From: Solanum dulcamara
Taxonomy: Eukaryota > Streptophyta > Magnoliopsida > Solanales > Solanaceae
Direction: 5' to 3'
NCBI RefSeq assembly: GCF_947179165.1
Contig: NC_077246.1
Coordinates: forward strand, 70,032,421-70,096,420
DNA length: 64,000 bases
Numbering within the stretch: the first letter of the stretch is position 1; every line of letters begins with the position of its first letter. The translations under genes and the position numbers were made by a program. Positions 19,154 to 31,179 of this stretch are shown one piece after another. The notes beneath the pieces were generated by a model. The model did not search any database, was not told where the DNA came from, and worked only from the letters and a program-made list of their open reading frames with translations.

Positions 19154-20532
19154 TCAGTTCTCCTTGGTTTGGAGAGATGTCTCTCCTATTTTTTTTTGGA
19201 TCGTCGTTATCGCTAACATAACCATCCATGGCCTTCTGACAACAATATCTCCACCTATTGATGATTCAAAATCATCAAGAAAATTAGCCCTATATGCCGT
19301 TCCGAATCTCAATGGGTGGGACGGGATCTTCTTGATGACGTATTTCATTCCCTGCATTGACATGAAAATAGTTAAATACAACTTGAACTTTATACATAAA
19401 TACGATGTATCATATGCATTAAAATATCTGATGCATGAGATGAGAATCTGATACATACAGAAGATGTATCAAAAACAATTATATATTATATTCTGATACA
19501 TAAATGTAGAAGTATCAGAATCATTAAAACTTGAAACATCAAAAAATTGCATTTGAAAAAAACATTATGTATCTGATACATAAATGTATATGTATCAGAA
19601 TCATTAAAACTTGAAAATAACAAATACTGAGACTTAAAGATGATGTATCAGAAATAATAATTCTCAAAAAATTGCATATGAAACAGACATTATGTATCTG
19701 ATACATAAATGTAGATGTATCAGAATTATTAAACTTGAAATAACAGAAACTGGGACTTAAACATAATGTATCAGAAATAGTAAATCTCAAATAATTGCAT
19801 TTGAAAAAGACATTATATATCTGATACATAAATGATATGTATCAGCTTCGTTAAAACTTGAAACAACATAAAATGACACTTAAACATGATGTATCAGAAA
19901 TAGAAAATCTCCAAAAAAATACATTTGAAAAAGACATTATGTATCTGATACATAAATGTATATGTATCAGAATCATTAAAAATTAAAACAACAGAAACTG
20001 ACACTTAAACATGATGAATCAGAAGTAGAAAATCTCCAGAAAAATACATTTGAAAAAGATATTATGTATCTGATACATAAATGTATATGTATCAGAATCA
20101 TTAAAAATTAAAACAACAGAAACTGACACTTAAACATGATGTATCAGAAATATAAAATCTCCAAAAAAAATTCCTTTTAAAAATACATTATGAATCTGAT
20201 ACATAAATGATATGTATCAGAATCATTAAAACCTTCACAAAATTTTCATTCTAAAACAAAAAACTTAATTGAACACATACCTTTGGGAGATTAGGGCGTG
20301 TTGTAACCCCTTCAATCTTGTTGTCTATTTCTTTGGGTGCATGTTTAACTGTAGCTTTCGACTTCAATTTCTCACGTAGCTTATTCATCACTGTTGGATC
20401 GTTACGATGTTTGGATCTAACTTCGTCGTAACCTTCCCAAGACGAATCAGAACCAGGAGAAACAAGAATTCGTTGATTTTTAGTGGACTGTTTGAGACCA
20501 TGAACGGATTCCATTGAAGGTATGAGAAACAA
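19154..20532 (-). CDS. Two-exon gene candidate carried inside the MULE, ~149 aa
   Basis: Exon 1 runs 20532-20281 (84 codons; an alternative in-frame Met is at 20514) and ends CCCAAAG before a GTATGT donor. A phase-0 acceptor (TGTCAATGCAG) precedes GGAATGAAATACGTC at 19351, giving exon 2 19351-19154. The protein has a charged N-terminal part (WEGYDEVRSKHRNDPTVMNKLREKLKSK) and, in exon 2, PSHPLRFGTAYRANFLDDFES. I do not recognise a domain. The ~930-bp intron holds the 124-bp palindromic array. An A-run near 19190 may disturb the last codons. It may be a captured host fragment (Pack-MULE) or an element gene. Confidence 0.4.
19485..20245. repeat. ~124-bp tandem array with TGTATCTGATACATA palindromes
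   Basis: The landmark (C/T)ATTATGTATCTG recurs at 19563, 19688, 19811, 19935, 20060 and 20186 (spacings 125, 123, 124, 125, 126). Each unit has ATGTATCTGATACATAAATG, then a second (A/T)GTATCAGAATCATTAAAA, then a third GATGTATCAGAAAT about 60 bp on. The GTATC(A/T)GATAC motif is thus present about three times per unit, and also in isolated form at 18290-19110. Confidence 0.88.
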
Positions 20533-20894
20533 AAACAGAAAGATTTACAGAAGAAAACAAATGATAAAAATTTAGAAGTTTTTTCAAAGATTTTCAGAAG
20601 AAATCAAAATATACAAATTTTAGGAGAAATCAGATTGAATGAGGATGAAGTAAAATTCCATATAAAGAAAGATTGAAATATACCTTATTTGAACCTTGAA
20701 ATTGATTAACAGTTGAAGAGTAACAAATTAACTAGAGCAAATTAGGGCAAGAATAAAGGAATAGGCGGATGTATCAGAGAGGTATAGAGAGAGAAAGGAA
20801 AAAGAGGGAATTTGGAATTTTTTTGGTGTATATGGGAATAAAAGTAAATATATTAGGGCAATATGTGTAAAAGGGTAATTTTACCATAATTTAA

Positions 20895-21636
20895 TATCAT
20901 TCTTTAATTTCATCCACTAATACTTGATGTAAATGGTGAAACATGTAATTTAATTTGATGCAAAGCGAAGAATCTTACGTAGCTCTCTATTTTCTCACTT
21001 TTCCTCCTCGCCCTTTAACTAATGATGAGTAACTTTGAATGTCAATTACTATAAGTTGACCCAACTCAATATATGATCAACATGAGTGACTTTAAAGGTC
21101 AGTTACTATAAGTTGAGCGACCATTTAGACAATCAACTCGAACCAAAAGCTACGAAGTGTGAATCTTTTGTCGAAGTGAAATGGCTTTTCTTACCCAATT
21201 GGATGGACGATTTTTTAGATTAATCTTTCTTTGAACACAACATTTTGTTCTCCATATTGCCAATTGCAATTAATCCATGTTTCCTAAGATGAGAGTCTTA
21301 AGATTGGGCCAATTACTAAATCAGACCAATGATGAGATATTGGGCTGGGCCATTATATCTGAGCCCAGTCCCAAGTAGGACCAGTAAACATTATGGGGAG
21401 ATTTACATAAATATAATCTTACTGGATATGAAATTCTTTTGAATAGGGCATAGCTTTACCCTTCTCATAGTTATTGTCTTTCTTTTGAATTTATTTTCAT
21501 TTGGCTCGGGGTATCAGGAACCCTTCAAGAAAAATCTAGCTTTTTCATTTCACTGACCATTAAGCGACACCCTTAATTCATTTTTTGATTCTTCACGTGT
21601 CTCATGATTTTGTTACCACTATAGCTACTGTGTTGA
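20895..21636. other. Intergenic
   Basis: No gene supported. 21020-21110 holds a duplicated segment (GAGTAACTTTGAATGTCAATTACTATAAGTTGA and GAGTGACTTTAAAGGTCAGTTACTATAAGTTGA, about 60 bp apart). Confidence 0.55.
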
Positions 21637-21645
21637 TAGTCTAAA

Positions 21646-22309
21646 GGGAAAATTACGCGATATGGCAAGCCTTACTATTATATTACACATTTAGGGTATA
21701 GTTTAATAATAATTACGGCTCGCAACAAACATAGCTATCTATTTAAGCGATATGAAAAATTTCGCTTGCCAGATATACAAATATATATGTATATCAGTTA
21801 TCATTATACAATTTTTCTGACAAATATACATATACAATTCGAGAGATATACATATACAATTCGCCTCTCGCTCGCCTCTCTTCTTTCTCTATCGATCTCG
21901 ATCTCCTCTCTCCTCCTCTTTCTCAATCTCCCTTGCCAGATATAAAAATAAATATGTATACCAGTTACATATATATAATTTTTTGTCAAAATGTACATAT
22001 ACAATTCAACAGATATACATATACAATTCGCCTCTCTCCTCCCTCTCTCGATCTCGTTCACCTCTCTCCTCCTCTCTCTCAATCTCGCTTACCATATATA
22101 CAAATACATATGTATACCAGTGTTTGTATATTTTGGTATACAAATAATTCGTGGGTATAACGTTTGTATAATTCGCTACAGCTTTTGTATAATTCACTAC
22201 AATATTTGTATAATGGCAAATTTTATGTTTGTCATTATAAGTAATTATGAAAACTATACCAATATAAAGTAATTATGCTTAAAAGGTTTGTCATATATGA
22301 AAATTCTCC
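21646..22309. mobile_element. Mutator-type MITE, 664 bp
   Basis: Left end GGGAAAATTACGCGATATGGCAAGCC, with the right end an imperfect inverted copy (complement begins GGAGAATTTTCATATATGACAAACC). Flanked by 9-bp TAGTCTAAA (21637-21645) and TAGTCTAGA (22310-22318), 8 of 9 matching. The interior has two related blocks rich in CGCCTCTC/CTCTC and TATACATATACAATTCG. ORFs across the CT-rich blocks are artefacts. Confidence 0.72.
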
Positions 22310-22369
22310 TAGTCTAGAAGTTTGTGTTATGAATCAGCCCAGCCCACTATAGAAATATTGGGCCTAGAA

Positions 22370-22765
22370 TATTTAATGGAAAACTTACATAAATATACAA
22401 TATTAAGAAAATATTTACCATTTATAGCAATAAGAAAATAATTTCACTAAACACTTATAATACATTTATAATACAGTTTTAATACATATTGCAGAGAACT
22501 ATTTATAAAACATATATAATACAAGTTTTATAGATGGATAATACATTTATCACATATTTTAATAGACTTATAATACATTATGTTAGTTTCTCACTACACA
22601 AACATAATATATATTTTAAAACACTTATAATACATTTATATTGTATGCATAATTCACTTTTAATACAAGTGTAGATTTATCATAATATTGCTATAAATAG
22701 TAATAAATAAAAAATATCGCTAAAATCAGTAATTAATTTTTAAAAAGCACTCAATCAAGTAATTT
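22370..22765. repeat. AT-rich repeat with ATAATACATTTATAATAC motifs
   Basis: Motif variants of CTTATAATACATTTATAATAC occur at about 22447, 22570 and 22623, and ATAGCAATAAGAAAATA (left) against TTGCTATAAATAGTAATAAATA (right) look like inverted flanks. Probably a further degraded MITE; ends not resolved. Confidence 0.35.
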
Positions 22766-23060
22766 TTTCATATTTAATAGGGTCAGGCCTCCACAAAGGT
22801 TAATCTGGGATTAATTCTTTCTTTTTCAACTTCTCATTTGATATCCAGTACTCGTAATGAGGCCAAGGACGTTGTAGTTATGTGGGAGCAAGGGAGTTAT
22901 ACGAACTCCCTTCGGTGAAAAATTACATTGTATAATCAAAGTTATATATATACGTAGTAGATGTTGTTTGGCTTATTCGTGTGTTTACTTCTTCATATTT
23001 TGAATTATGCCTAATGATGAATCTTGTGTATAGTTGTTCATATTCTGATCTCACTTAGTA

Positions 23061-23165
23061 AAAATTCTGATAAAGCTCGAACCCGAACCTCTAATAAAAT
23101 TCTGATAAAGCTCGAACCCGAACCTCTAATAAAATTCTGATAAAACTTGAACCCGAACCTCTAAT
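23061..23165. repeat. 35-bp tandem repeat, 3 copies
   Basis: The unit beginning AAAATTCTGATAAAGCTCGA starts at 23061, 23096 and 23131. Copies 1 and 2 are identical; copy 3 differs at three positions. Recent local slippage or replication. Confidence 0.92.
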
Positions 23166-23725
23166 TAAGAATAAAGAAATCATATCAATCCCACCATAAT
23201 CCTAATTTGTATCTGGGATCAGTTATGAAGTGAGATGAAATTGTAGAACATGAGCAAGTCAAGTGCCTAACACCTTTCAAAGAAGTTTAATTTCTACCTA
23301 TAATTAGTATGGAGGATATGGTATATGCTCTGCACATCATTAATTACATATTTATTTATTTTTTTTATTCGATATTCGCATTGAAGTCTGATTAAATTTG
23401 AATTGGGGATGAAAAATTTCACATTGGAAAGTAAAACGATCTCTAATAAAGATGACTTTGTATCTAAGGGGATTCAAACCCGAAAAACCTCTTATTAAAA
23501 AAAAAATATTACTTACCGCTCTACAACGACTATTGTTTGATCATTCATTACCTATTAAATTATTAAAGTGAAAGAACAAAGCACATGAAATGCTACCACA
23601 TGCAAACCACTACTTAATAAGCACTCTTACCTCTCCTTTTTTTTAATAATCCCACTTGCTTATCCTTTTAGTCAAACGAATACCTTCTGGAAGACCTCAA
23701 AAGGTTTATATATATATATATATAT

Positions 23726-23958
23726 CACCGTTCACTTTTACTTGTCATATTTTGTTTTTTGAAAGTCAAGAGGCATGAACTTTGATCAATATTTAAGATG
23801 TATTTTTCATCATATAAATATGAGAAATGACAATAATTGCAACTCATAGTATTTTTCAGATAATTCTCAAGCATCTAAATTTAAATTAAATTAATTCAAT
23901 TTAATTAACTTCAAAAATTAGCTAAATTAACTCTAAAAAAAGAAACATGACAAATATA
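23726..23958. mobile_element. Degraded Stowaway-like MITE
   Basis: Left TCACCGTTCACTTTTACTTGTCATA; right end ...AAACATGACAAATATAAA is roughly inverted. It follows an AT microsatellite. Diverged; boundaries approximate. Confidence 0.45.
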
Positions 23959-23959
23959 A

Positions 23960-25185
23960 ACTAGGCATGTAAACCAAATTCAGAGACAAATATAAAATTG
24001 GTTCTTGGAACTACTAATGCCATCAATGACTAAACCCAAATATTATGACCAAATATTTAGAAGACAAGAAATTAAGGTTTCATAGACTATATGAAGCAAA
24101 GAGAGATTCAAAGAACTAATCACATGCCCACATGGGCTACACATAAAAGTCAATTTACACAACTTCCACATAATATGTCCAAAGTCATTATCGGATAATT
24201 GCTAATTTTCGATGAATTTTAGTTCGTTAGTAACATTTTTTTATAAATTTATATCTTAAAATCATTTGTTAACGTGCTAAATTCTGTCAAGATATTCATA
24301 AAAAAATTAATAATTTTTTAATAGTGAATCCCAACTTATTAAAAATACTATACCTTATTATCTTTTCTTAATTAAAAACTTTAATAATTAGATAAATACT
24401 ATTATATATTTGAAACTTTGTCCTAACTCCTAAGTCAAATTATGACAAATAAGATGATATTAAACATTTTTTAAAAATTAGTAAGTTGATCAACATGAGA
24501 ATGAAAGATAAAATACTTTATCCACACTTATGATACCCACTACCTCATCTCTAATATACTTATTACTTATCATATATTATAAAATATTTTATATTATTGA
24601 CAAGACCATACTCTTAGGTCGTGTGTTCACGTGTTAGTTTGGCTATGATGCACGTATAATAAAACAAACACTAATTATTTAATTGTAGCTTACGTAAAAT
24701 ATACAACAACATAATTAATTTATTAATTTGCTTTATCTAATTAGTGGGTTACACATATTATAAGTTTTAGTGACGGAATCAAAATTTTTAATAAGGAAAT
24801 TCAAAATTTATAAAGTAGATTGATAAATTAGCTGAGTTCGACATATATTATATATATATAAAAATTATTTTAACTATATATATAATATATTTTTTTATCG
24901 AATCTTTGACTATAAGGTGACTCTGTCCAGTAAATGTTATTAGCTTATACTAATATAATAAACTATCTTCAACAAACCTAATTAGCGTAAATTGTGCAAC
25001 CTAACTTTTTTGGACTGTTCTGGAGACTCTTTATCATTAATAACTCTTTTAATTTAATGTTTGGTCTTCTTACGTAGCTTTGCTTGCTTATCATTTTAGT
25101 CAAATAGCATAAGTTATAAATCATTTGGATGGAGGATAGTTTAAAATTTGAAATTTATGAATTTTTTTGATCGTTTCAAATTAAT
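23960..25185. other. AT-rich gene-free stretch
   Basis: Nothing coding seen. 24090-24160 (GAAGCAAAGAGAGATTCAAAGAACTAATCACATG) recurs in diverged form at 28080-28145, indicating old local duplication. Confidence 0.5.
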
Positions 25186-25187
25186 AT

Positions 25188-25420
25188 TTTTTCTCTGTTA
25201 TTTTTTAGTTGTCATAATTTTTTTTAATGTCAAACAATATAATTTTTGACTAATTAACATTTTAAGATGTATTTTTTATCATAGTATTAATATGGAAGAA
25301 ATTGAATATCTAAATTTTTATTTTTAAATATCAATTTAATGTAATCTAATTTAACTTTGAAAGTTAGTCAATTGATTCTCAGAAAATTGCAACATGACAA
25401 CTAAAAAGGAATGGAAGGAG
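25188..25420. mobile_element. Stowaway MITE (diverged)
   Basis: The right end AACATGACAACTAAAAAGGAATGGAAGGAG is followed by TA. The left region TCTCTGTTATTTTTTAGTTGTCATAA is its imperfect complement. Confidence 0.55.
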
Positions 25421-25429
25421 TATATGATA

Positions 25430-25688
25430 CTCTTTTGTTTTAATTTATGTGGTATTTTTTGGAATCCTAGATTTAAATAAGTTTATTTCTGATCGTAACT
25501 TTTTCATATGTCTTTTTAATATTTTAAATTTTCTAATCACTGTGATTTATAATACTTTACGTAATTTTCAAATATATAAATTTTGTTTCAAAATATTTGA
25601 AGATTTTATATATGCCCAAATTTAAAATTAAAATTATTTATTTTATCTCAAAATTTAAATTATATCATATAAATTGAAATGAAGAGAA
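25430..25688. mobile_element. Stowaway MITE, 259 bp
   Basis: Ends CTCTTTTGTTTTAATTTATGTGGTA and, inverted, ATATCATATAAATTGAAATGAAGAGAA, with TA on both sides (25428-25429 and 25689-25690). It lies 7 bp from the preceding Stowaway and ~70 bp before the copia LTR, a cluster of insertions. Confidence 0.72.
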
Positions 25689-25756
25689 TAACTATATATA
25701 TTAAAAAAATAAAAATTACTGAATTTTCATGAATCGATGGATCCACTCTTGCATAC

Positions 25757-28060
25757 TGTTGTATTTGTTTGAATAATGAAGAAAAATGTCAAAATTGTGG
25801 GCATTTAGTTGGTGGAAGTCAAGAAACAATGCTAATTATTTTCACATATTTTGTCAAATATGGTGGCATAAATGTGATCATAAGTATCAACCATGCTTGT
25901 AAATTGCCTATAAGTAGGCATCTCCACCATGAACACAATATCATCAAAAATTCAATTCTTTGTATACTAGAGGAGAGGTTTAGACATAATTCTCTTGAGG
26001 ATCTCCTTGAGAATAGTATTTTAGAAATTGGGTGTGAGAGAGAAATATTGTGTATTATATGGTTCTAACAATTTTCTATATAATAAATATTTTTTTGGGT
26101 GGTCTGTAATTTTTTCCGCATTAGGTTTCCACGTTAAATTGTGTGTTTTTTTAATTTTCTTTAATTTATCTGTTATTATTTTCTGCTTGAAGGCAGTCCG
26201 AAAAGGACGAAAATTAATCGGTGCTTTTTCCTAACAAGTGGCATCAGAGCCTTGGGTGTGGAATAATTCTTTTAAAATTTTAGTATGCTCTGTGGTTGCA
26301 GCTTTGTATGATCTTCCACATCAGAAAAAAAAAATTGAATGAGAATTATTGTTTTCAAGCAGAAGTTTCGTCCTGGTGGAATAGCAAGTGGAGTCTGATT
26401 CCGATGGAGTTTCCTATTCTGGTGGAATTGCTTTGGGGTACTTGTATATTTAGTAATAGTGGAAATGTGTAGAATTTAAAGAGATTCTGGCTAAGAAAAA
26501 ACTTGATACTTAAGTGTATCCGTTGTGATTCACCTGTCTTTCCTAGAAACTAATTTAGTGGGTACTTTTCATTGTTATTGTCTATTTATTAGTACTAATA
26601 AGCAAGATGGGAACAAAATTTGAGATTGAGAAATTTGATGGGAGAATTAATTTTGGCTTGTGGCAAGTGTAAGTCAAGGATGTGTTAATTCAATTTGAAT
26701 TATACAAGGCGTTGAAAGGGAGACCAACTAGCGGAAAAGATGACAAGGGTTCAGAAAAATTTGAAAGCAGTGGAGACTCGAAAAAATTCAAAATTAGTGA
26801 TGAAGAATGGGAAGAGTTAGACATGAAAGCGGCAAGTCAAATTCGCTTGTGTTTAGCTAAAACTGTTCTTGCTAATGTGATAGAATTGTCTACAACAAAA
26901 GAGTTGTGGGAGAAACTAGAAGAATTGTACCAAATCAAAAGTTTTTCAAATAGGCTATATTTAAAGGAGTAATTTCATAAATTGCAAATGGATGAAGGTA
27001 CAACTATTTCTGATCATTTGAGTGTCTTGAATGAGATTGTTTCTGAATTGGAATCTATTGGAGTGAAAATTGATGATGAAGACAAGGCACTTCAACTCAT
27101 TTGGTCTCTTTCATCTTCCTATAAGCACATGCAACCCATTTTAATGTATGGGAAGGAAATTGTGATTTTCTCGAAAGTGATGAGCAAATTGAATTCTGAG
27201 GAAAAAAGATTGAAGAATGGAGATGAAAATTTTCAATAAAATTCAGCTCTTTTTGTTAAAGGAAAATGGAAGCAAAATAAAAGCTCCAAGAGAATGTCGT
27301 TTGCTGCTTGGATTGTGGACAACAGGGACATATTAAGAGTAAATGTCCAAATAATCGGGCTAGTTCGTCTGGAAGCTCCAAAGAAAATGCTATCAATATT
27401 GTTTTCCTAGAAGAGGGAGGGTGATATACTTTTGTAAGAAAGATAAAAATTCTCATTGCATGATTGCTACCTTTAGAAATGTCATGGAAGAAGATGTTTA
27501 ATTGGTAGCTGGTCCACAAGTTTGCACATGTGCATTGATTGATAGGTGATGCAAGGTGTGAGGTGGAAAGGATGTCGATGGCTAATGAACTCTCAAGAAA
27601 TCAACGAGAGGGTTGCACCATAAGTTATTAGCAAGTTTTTCGACATGAGTGGAAATTGAAATTTTGACATTGTGAAGTGATTTCAAGTGAAAATTCTTGG
27701 ATTGATTTTTCAATCTGAGTGGATGTACTCTTTATAGTGGGGTATGATAATTTTTGATATTAAACTTACGATTGTCGGTAGCAGATAATGTGAAGGTTGC
27801 AGCTGCGCATGGTTGACCGAGTTTATAATCAGGTGAAGAAATGATTATGGTATATGTAGCTGAACAACTGCAAAAGCCATCGAGTTATATTTTTCTTCTT
27901 TTTCAAAGGTGAAAATTTATTGTATTTGTTTGAATAAAGAAAAAAAATATCAAAATTGTGAGCATTTGATCGATAAAAATCAAAAAAAAAATGCTAATTA
28001 TTTTCGCACATTTTGTCAAATATGATAGAAGTCAAAATTAATCGATACTTTATCCCGACA
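25757..28060 (+). mobile_element. Ty1/copia (Tnt1-like) element lacking pol, with both LTRs
   Basis: The 5' LTR is 25757-26236 (TG...CA, 480 bp), immediately followed by AG and TGGCATCAGAGC, a primer-binding site for initiator tRNA-Met with one change. A gag remnant fills 26607-27410. A purine-rich AAAGGTGAAAA precedes a 3' LTR at 27918-28060 that keeps only the outer ends of the LTR. Flanks are CATAC (25752-25756) and CATAA (28061-28065), a 4-of-5 target duplication. No protease, integrase or RT. A non-autonomous or internally deleted copy. Confidence 0.82.
26607..27410 (+). pseudogene. Copia gag remnant (UBN2/gag domain plus CCHC knuckle)
   Basis: Begins MGTKFEIEKFDG and has a stop at 26670, a long open part 26682-26969 (IRLCLAKTVLANVIEL...LWEKLEELY), a TAA at 26970, then 26982-27236 (SDHLSVLNEIVSELESIGVKIDDEDKALQL). 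All of this is in one frame. A CCHC zinc knuckle, CLDCGQQGHIKSKC (first Cys 27305, last Cys 27344), sits in a different frame, so an indel separates it from gag. These blocks are typical of Tnt1-class copia gag: nucleocapsid assembly and RNA binding. Dead because of two stops and a frameshift. Confidence 0.85.
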
Positions 28061-29540
28061 CATAACCCCCAAACGTTTGAATGAAGCAAAGAGATTCCAA
28101 AAACTACTCACATGGGCAAATCACGACAACTTATAGAACTTCCAAATAAACTTCTTTCTTTAATATATTTCTAAAAAGAAGTAATTGCAGGAAGTACATT
28201 TGGCTAAGTATCCATAGTCCACGCGTAAAAGGTATCTCATGCACCAACGACCTTAACTTATTCCTATCAGATATTTATATTAATTTATGTAAATATACTA
28301 TAATTAAGTATTTTAATTATAAAGGTGAGAATGTATCTTTATTAACTATCATATGTCATGTATTTATTAATTTAATATAAATATTTCATGCGATTAAATC
28401 TTTACGTTCAAGTAGTACAAGAAGACGGAGCTAAAGTAAACACCTTTAAAGTTATATGTGCACGGTACATTATATTATCTGAGACATCTTTAATTAAAGA
28501 TGAAAGAATATTTACGAAATACAAACACTCATGGCGATGGCATTTGGACTTCTCATCTTATATTGAATTGTATTGTTTTTTTTACCATTTTTTCACAACC
28601 AAGAATGACATACTAAAATGTTAGAAAGTCGAATCTGCCTAAAGTATGGTTTTTGATATCTAATGTAAAAAGAAAATAAAAAATATAATCGTTAAAATCA
28701 AGATCTATAGCTTATCATAACTTGCCCCACTAATCTAGATTTCTTTTCTTGAATTAAAAATAATGATAGCGCCATTTGACTAACCACATGGGATGTCTAA
28801 TATTGTTCTATTTAATTGTGTTGCTCGAATTTTTTAAAATTATTTATTTTTCAAAAATAATTCCACCTGGCGTTCCAAATTCGTTATCTTATGCTTTTTA
28901 TTTGAATTTATTCTCTTATCTAATGTTGAAATTTTGCACACAAAGTAAATAAGAATTTTCTCATTTTCATGAAGATATATTATTTATTATACAAATAACT
29001 TTATTCTAAATACCAAACTTGAATGTCTGTTCGATGAAACATTGGGGCGTGGAATATATCATATGACAAAATATAACACTAGAAATATCTAAATCCCTTG
29101 GTTCTTGATGTAACAAATTAGGTCCACTTAGTGGAAAAATTGGGACCATAATACTATTTTTCCTCATGCTTTTGGTCCTTGCATTGTACCTCTCACTATA
29201 CTATATAAAAATTGTGGTAGGTGATAAGTGGCTTAACCAAGTCTTAAAATAAGTATTGAATATTAAATAAGAAAAGGTAAATTTGGTTCTACAACCTTTT
29301 ATATATTTATTTTTAGTTTTATGTCATTTTAATAAGAGATTTGAATAAAGTGCAATAGAATTTTTCTAAACTAATATTCGGTAAATTAATAAATTCATAA
29401 AGATAATATTTTTTTCGGTCCCGATTTAAGCTAGTGAAAAAAATTATCGATTTTGATAAGATAATATATTTTTAAAAGAAATCTCATATAAATTAATAAT
29501 TCTTTGAAATTACTAAAATATCTAAGACAATTTAGTAAAA
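28061..29540. other. AT-rich gene-free stretch
   Basis: No supported gene or element ends. The ORF 28388-28624 has no recognisable features. Confidence 0.5.
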
Positions 29541-29547
29541 TATGATT

Positions 29548-29900
29548 CTAGTGTTTTTTGTTAAAATTTAAATCTAGTTGAAGTTCATCTCTAACTTTTT
29601 TTATTGTATTCAAAATTCCGGTATTATCTTCTCGAACTGCACCAAAAAATTGTGAAGAGTTCCAACCACGATAAGTGTTTCTTTTTATGTAAGTGGTTTC
29701 AAAGGCATTGTACGTCTTCAATTTCACCATCAATATTGTTCTCTTCAATGGTATCCACAATTTCTTCTAAATTCTATAGAGCTCTGAAAATATATCAGTT
29801 TCACCGGGGTAATCTAACATGTTATTGACATCTATTTTATTGCGATAATCGAGATTATTAATCATGACTTCAAATACGTAAATTTCGTTTTCACAAGAGA
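29548..29900 (-). pseudogene. Possible transposase C-terminal remnant
   Basis: Minus-strand frames read in pieces: a segment near 29820-29720 (NLEEIVDTIEENNIDGEIED) and, in other frames, TLHNF-like and KVRDELQLDLNF (near 29570). This acidic stretch followed by a helix resembles the C-terminal part of pogo/Tigger-type DDE proteins, but the match is from memory and the catalytic core is absent. Several frameshifts. The family call is tentative. Confidence 0.3.
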
Positions 29901-30418
29901 ATTCATTTAAATTCCTTGAGGCTTCATCTCCCGAATGATGTAATCCAAATTAACTTTTATATATTGAATCTCGAAAACACTCTTTAAATTAATAATATTA
30001 ATTTATCAATTAAATAATATCTCCACAAAATAATGATATTTTTTAAATTCCGACAATATTGATTTTGAAAAAATTTACTGGATTTTTTCTATTTAAGTAA
30101 GTGATTATAAGAGATCATTTTCAGACGATTAAAAAACATAAGTTTAGTGTGTTTTTTGTGTCATTGTTTTGTCAATTTATTTAGGTCGGCAAGTGCTTAA
30201 AGTAGTACCGTACACTAATTTGTCAAGTTTCCACGTACGTTCATTAATTGTTGTTCAACATTTTTTAATTTTCTTACAAAATAAAATGTAATTAAAGAAA
30301 TAAAAAGAACTTTTTTTTTGAAGGAAACCTAAATTCAAGATTTTGACCAACCCTAATATCTCCTAAAAGCCTTCTTGTGAAAATTAGGTCACTCTTTTTC
30401 AAACTATCAAATGAAAAA

Positions 30419-31172
30419 TAGGGGTATGCATCGATCGATTCGATTTGATTTTATGTATTATCGATTTGGTTTATCGATTATTGATTTTCGATTTACGCTA
30501 AATCAATAACAAATCAATAAGATATTTTTTTTATTGATTTTCGATTTATCGATTTTTTGATCGTTAACGATTCGACTTTCGATTTAGCCAATAAGAAAAT
30601 AGTCATAAAATATGACTTCTCACTTCTCTAACAATTTGCAGCGATGTAGGAAAACAAGCAAATCAACTGTAAATGCTTTGATATAGTGAAACAAGAAAGA
30701 TAATGAGAAATTGCATCAATAAGAGCAGATATAGTGCGAAGGCTACATAAATTACCTATTACATTCAAAACATAATATGAAATTTTTGATATTAATCAAA
30801 CTACAGATGTTTACAAACTTGCAAAAACTACAATTACAAACTAATCTTTAAGCTTTGAGAAAAGAGTAAAGACTAAAGTAGTATTGTAAAATGGGTAGAC
30901 TGCATAGAGTAGTGACATAGACATATAATGTCTAGTTAGACTAATTATTAATATATAATATTTATGAAGGGTAAAATAGTAAATTATTACTGTCTTAATG
31001 GATTGACGGTTTAACCAATAACCCAATACTAAAAATAGAAATCAAATTATTAACTCGATACGTTTTTTTTATAAAATCATTAAAAAACCCTTAACCCAAT
31101 AATCACTAGCAACAACCCAATAATATTTTTTCAATTTGATTTATTGGTTGATTCTATTTTTACACACCCCTA
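30419..31172. mobile_element. hAT-type non-autonomous element, 754 bp
   Basis: Ends TAGGGGTATGCATCG and (inverted) TACACACCCCTA. 8-bp flanks ATGAAAAA (30411-30418) and ATAAAAAA (31173-31180) match at 7 of 8. Subterminal regions are packed with ATCGATTT/TTATCGATT and CCCAATAA motifs. No ORF of note. Confidence 0.75.
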
Positions 31173-31179
31173 ATAAAAA

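Larger units (their letters stand above)
18187..20885. mobile_element. Mutator-like element (MULE), 2.7 kb, with perfect 9-bp target duplication
   Basis: The 9-bp direct repeat ATAATTTAA flanks the element exactly (18178-18186 and 20886-20894). The ends are weakly inverted: GTAAACTTTACC at the left against GGTAAAATTACCC (complement of the right end). Inside are a duplicated subterminal segment at about 18440-18720 (GATTCAAGCCAAAAAACAGAG), a palindrome-rich tandem array and a two-exon gene candidate on the minus strand. No transposase domain recognised, so probably non-autonomous. Confidence 0.72.

Noticed and set aside
19485..20245. CRISPR-like spaced repeat
   Set aside because: Regular 124-bp period, but whole units are repeated with no unique spacers, inside a plant transposon.
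21804..22272. Arg/Glu-rich and Tyr/Ile-rich ORFs
   Set aside because: They translate the CT-rich and TATACATA blocks of the Mutator MITE on both strands.
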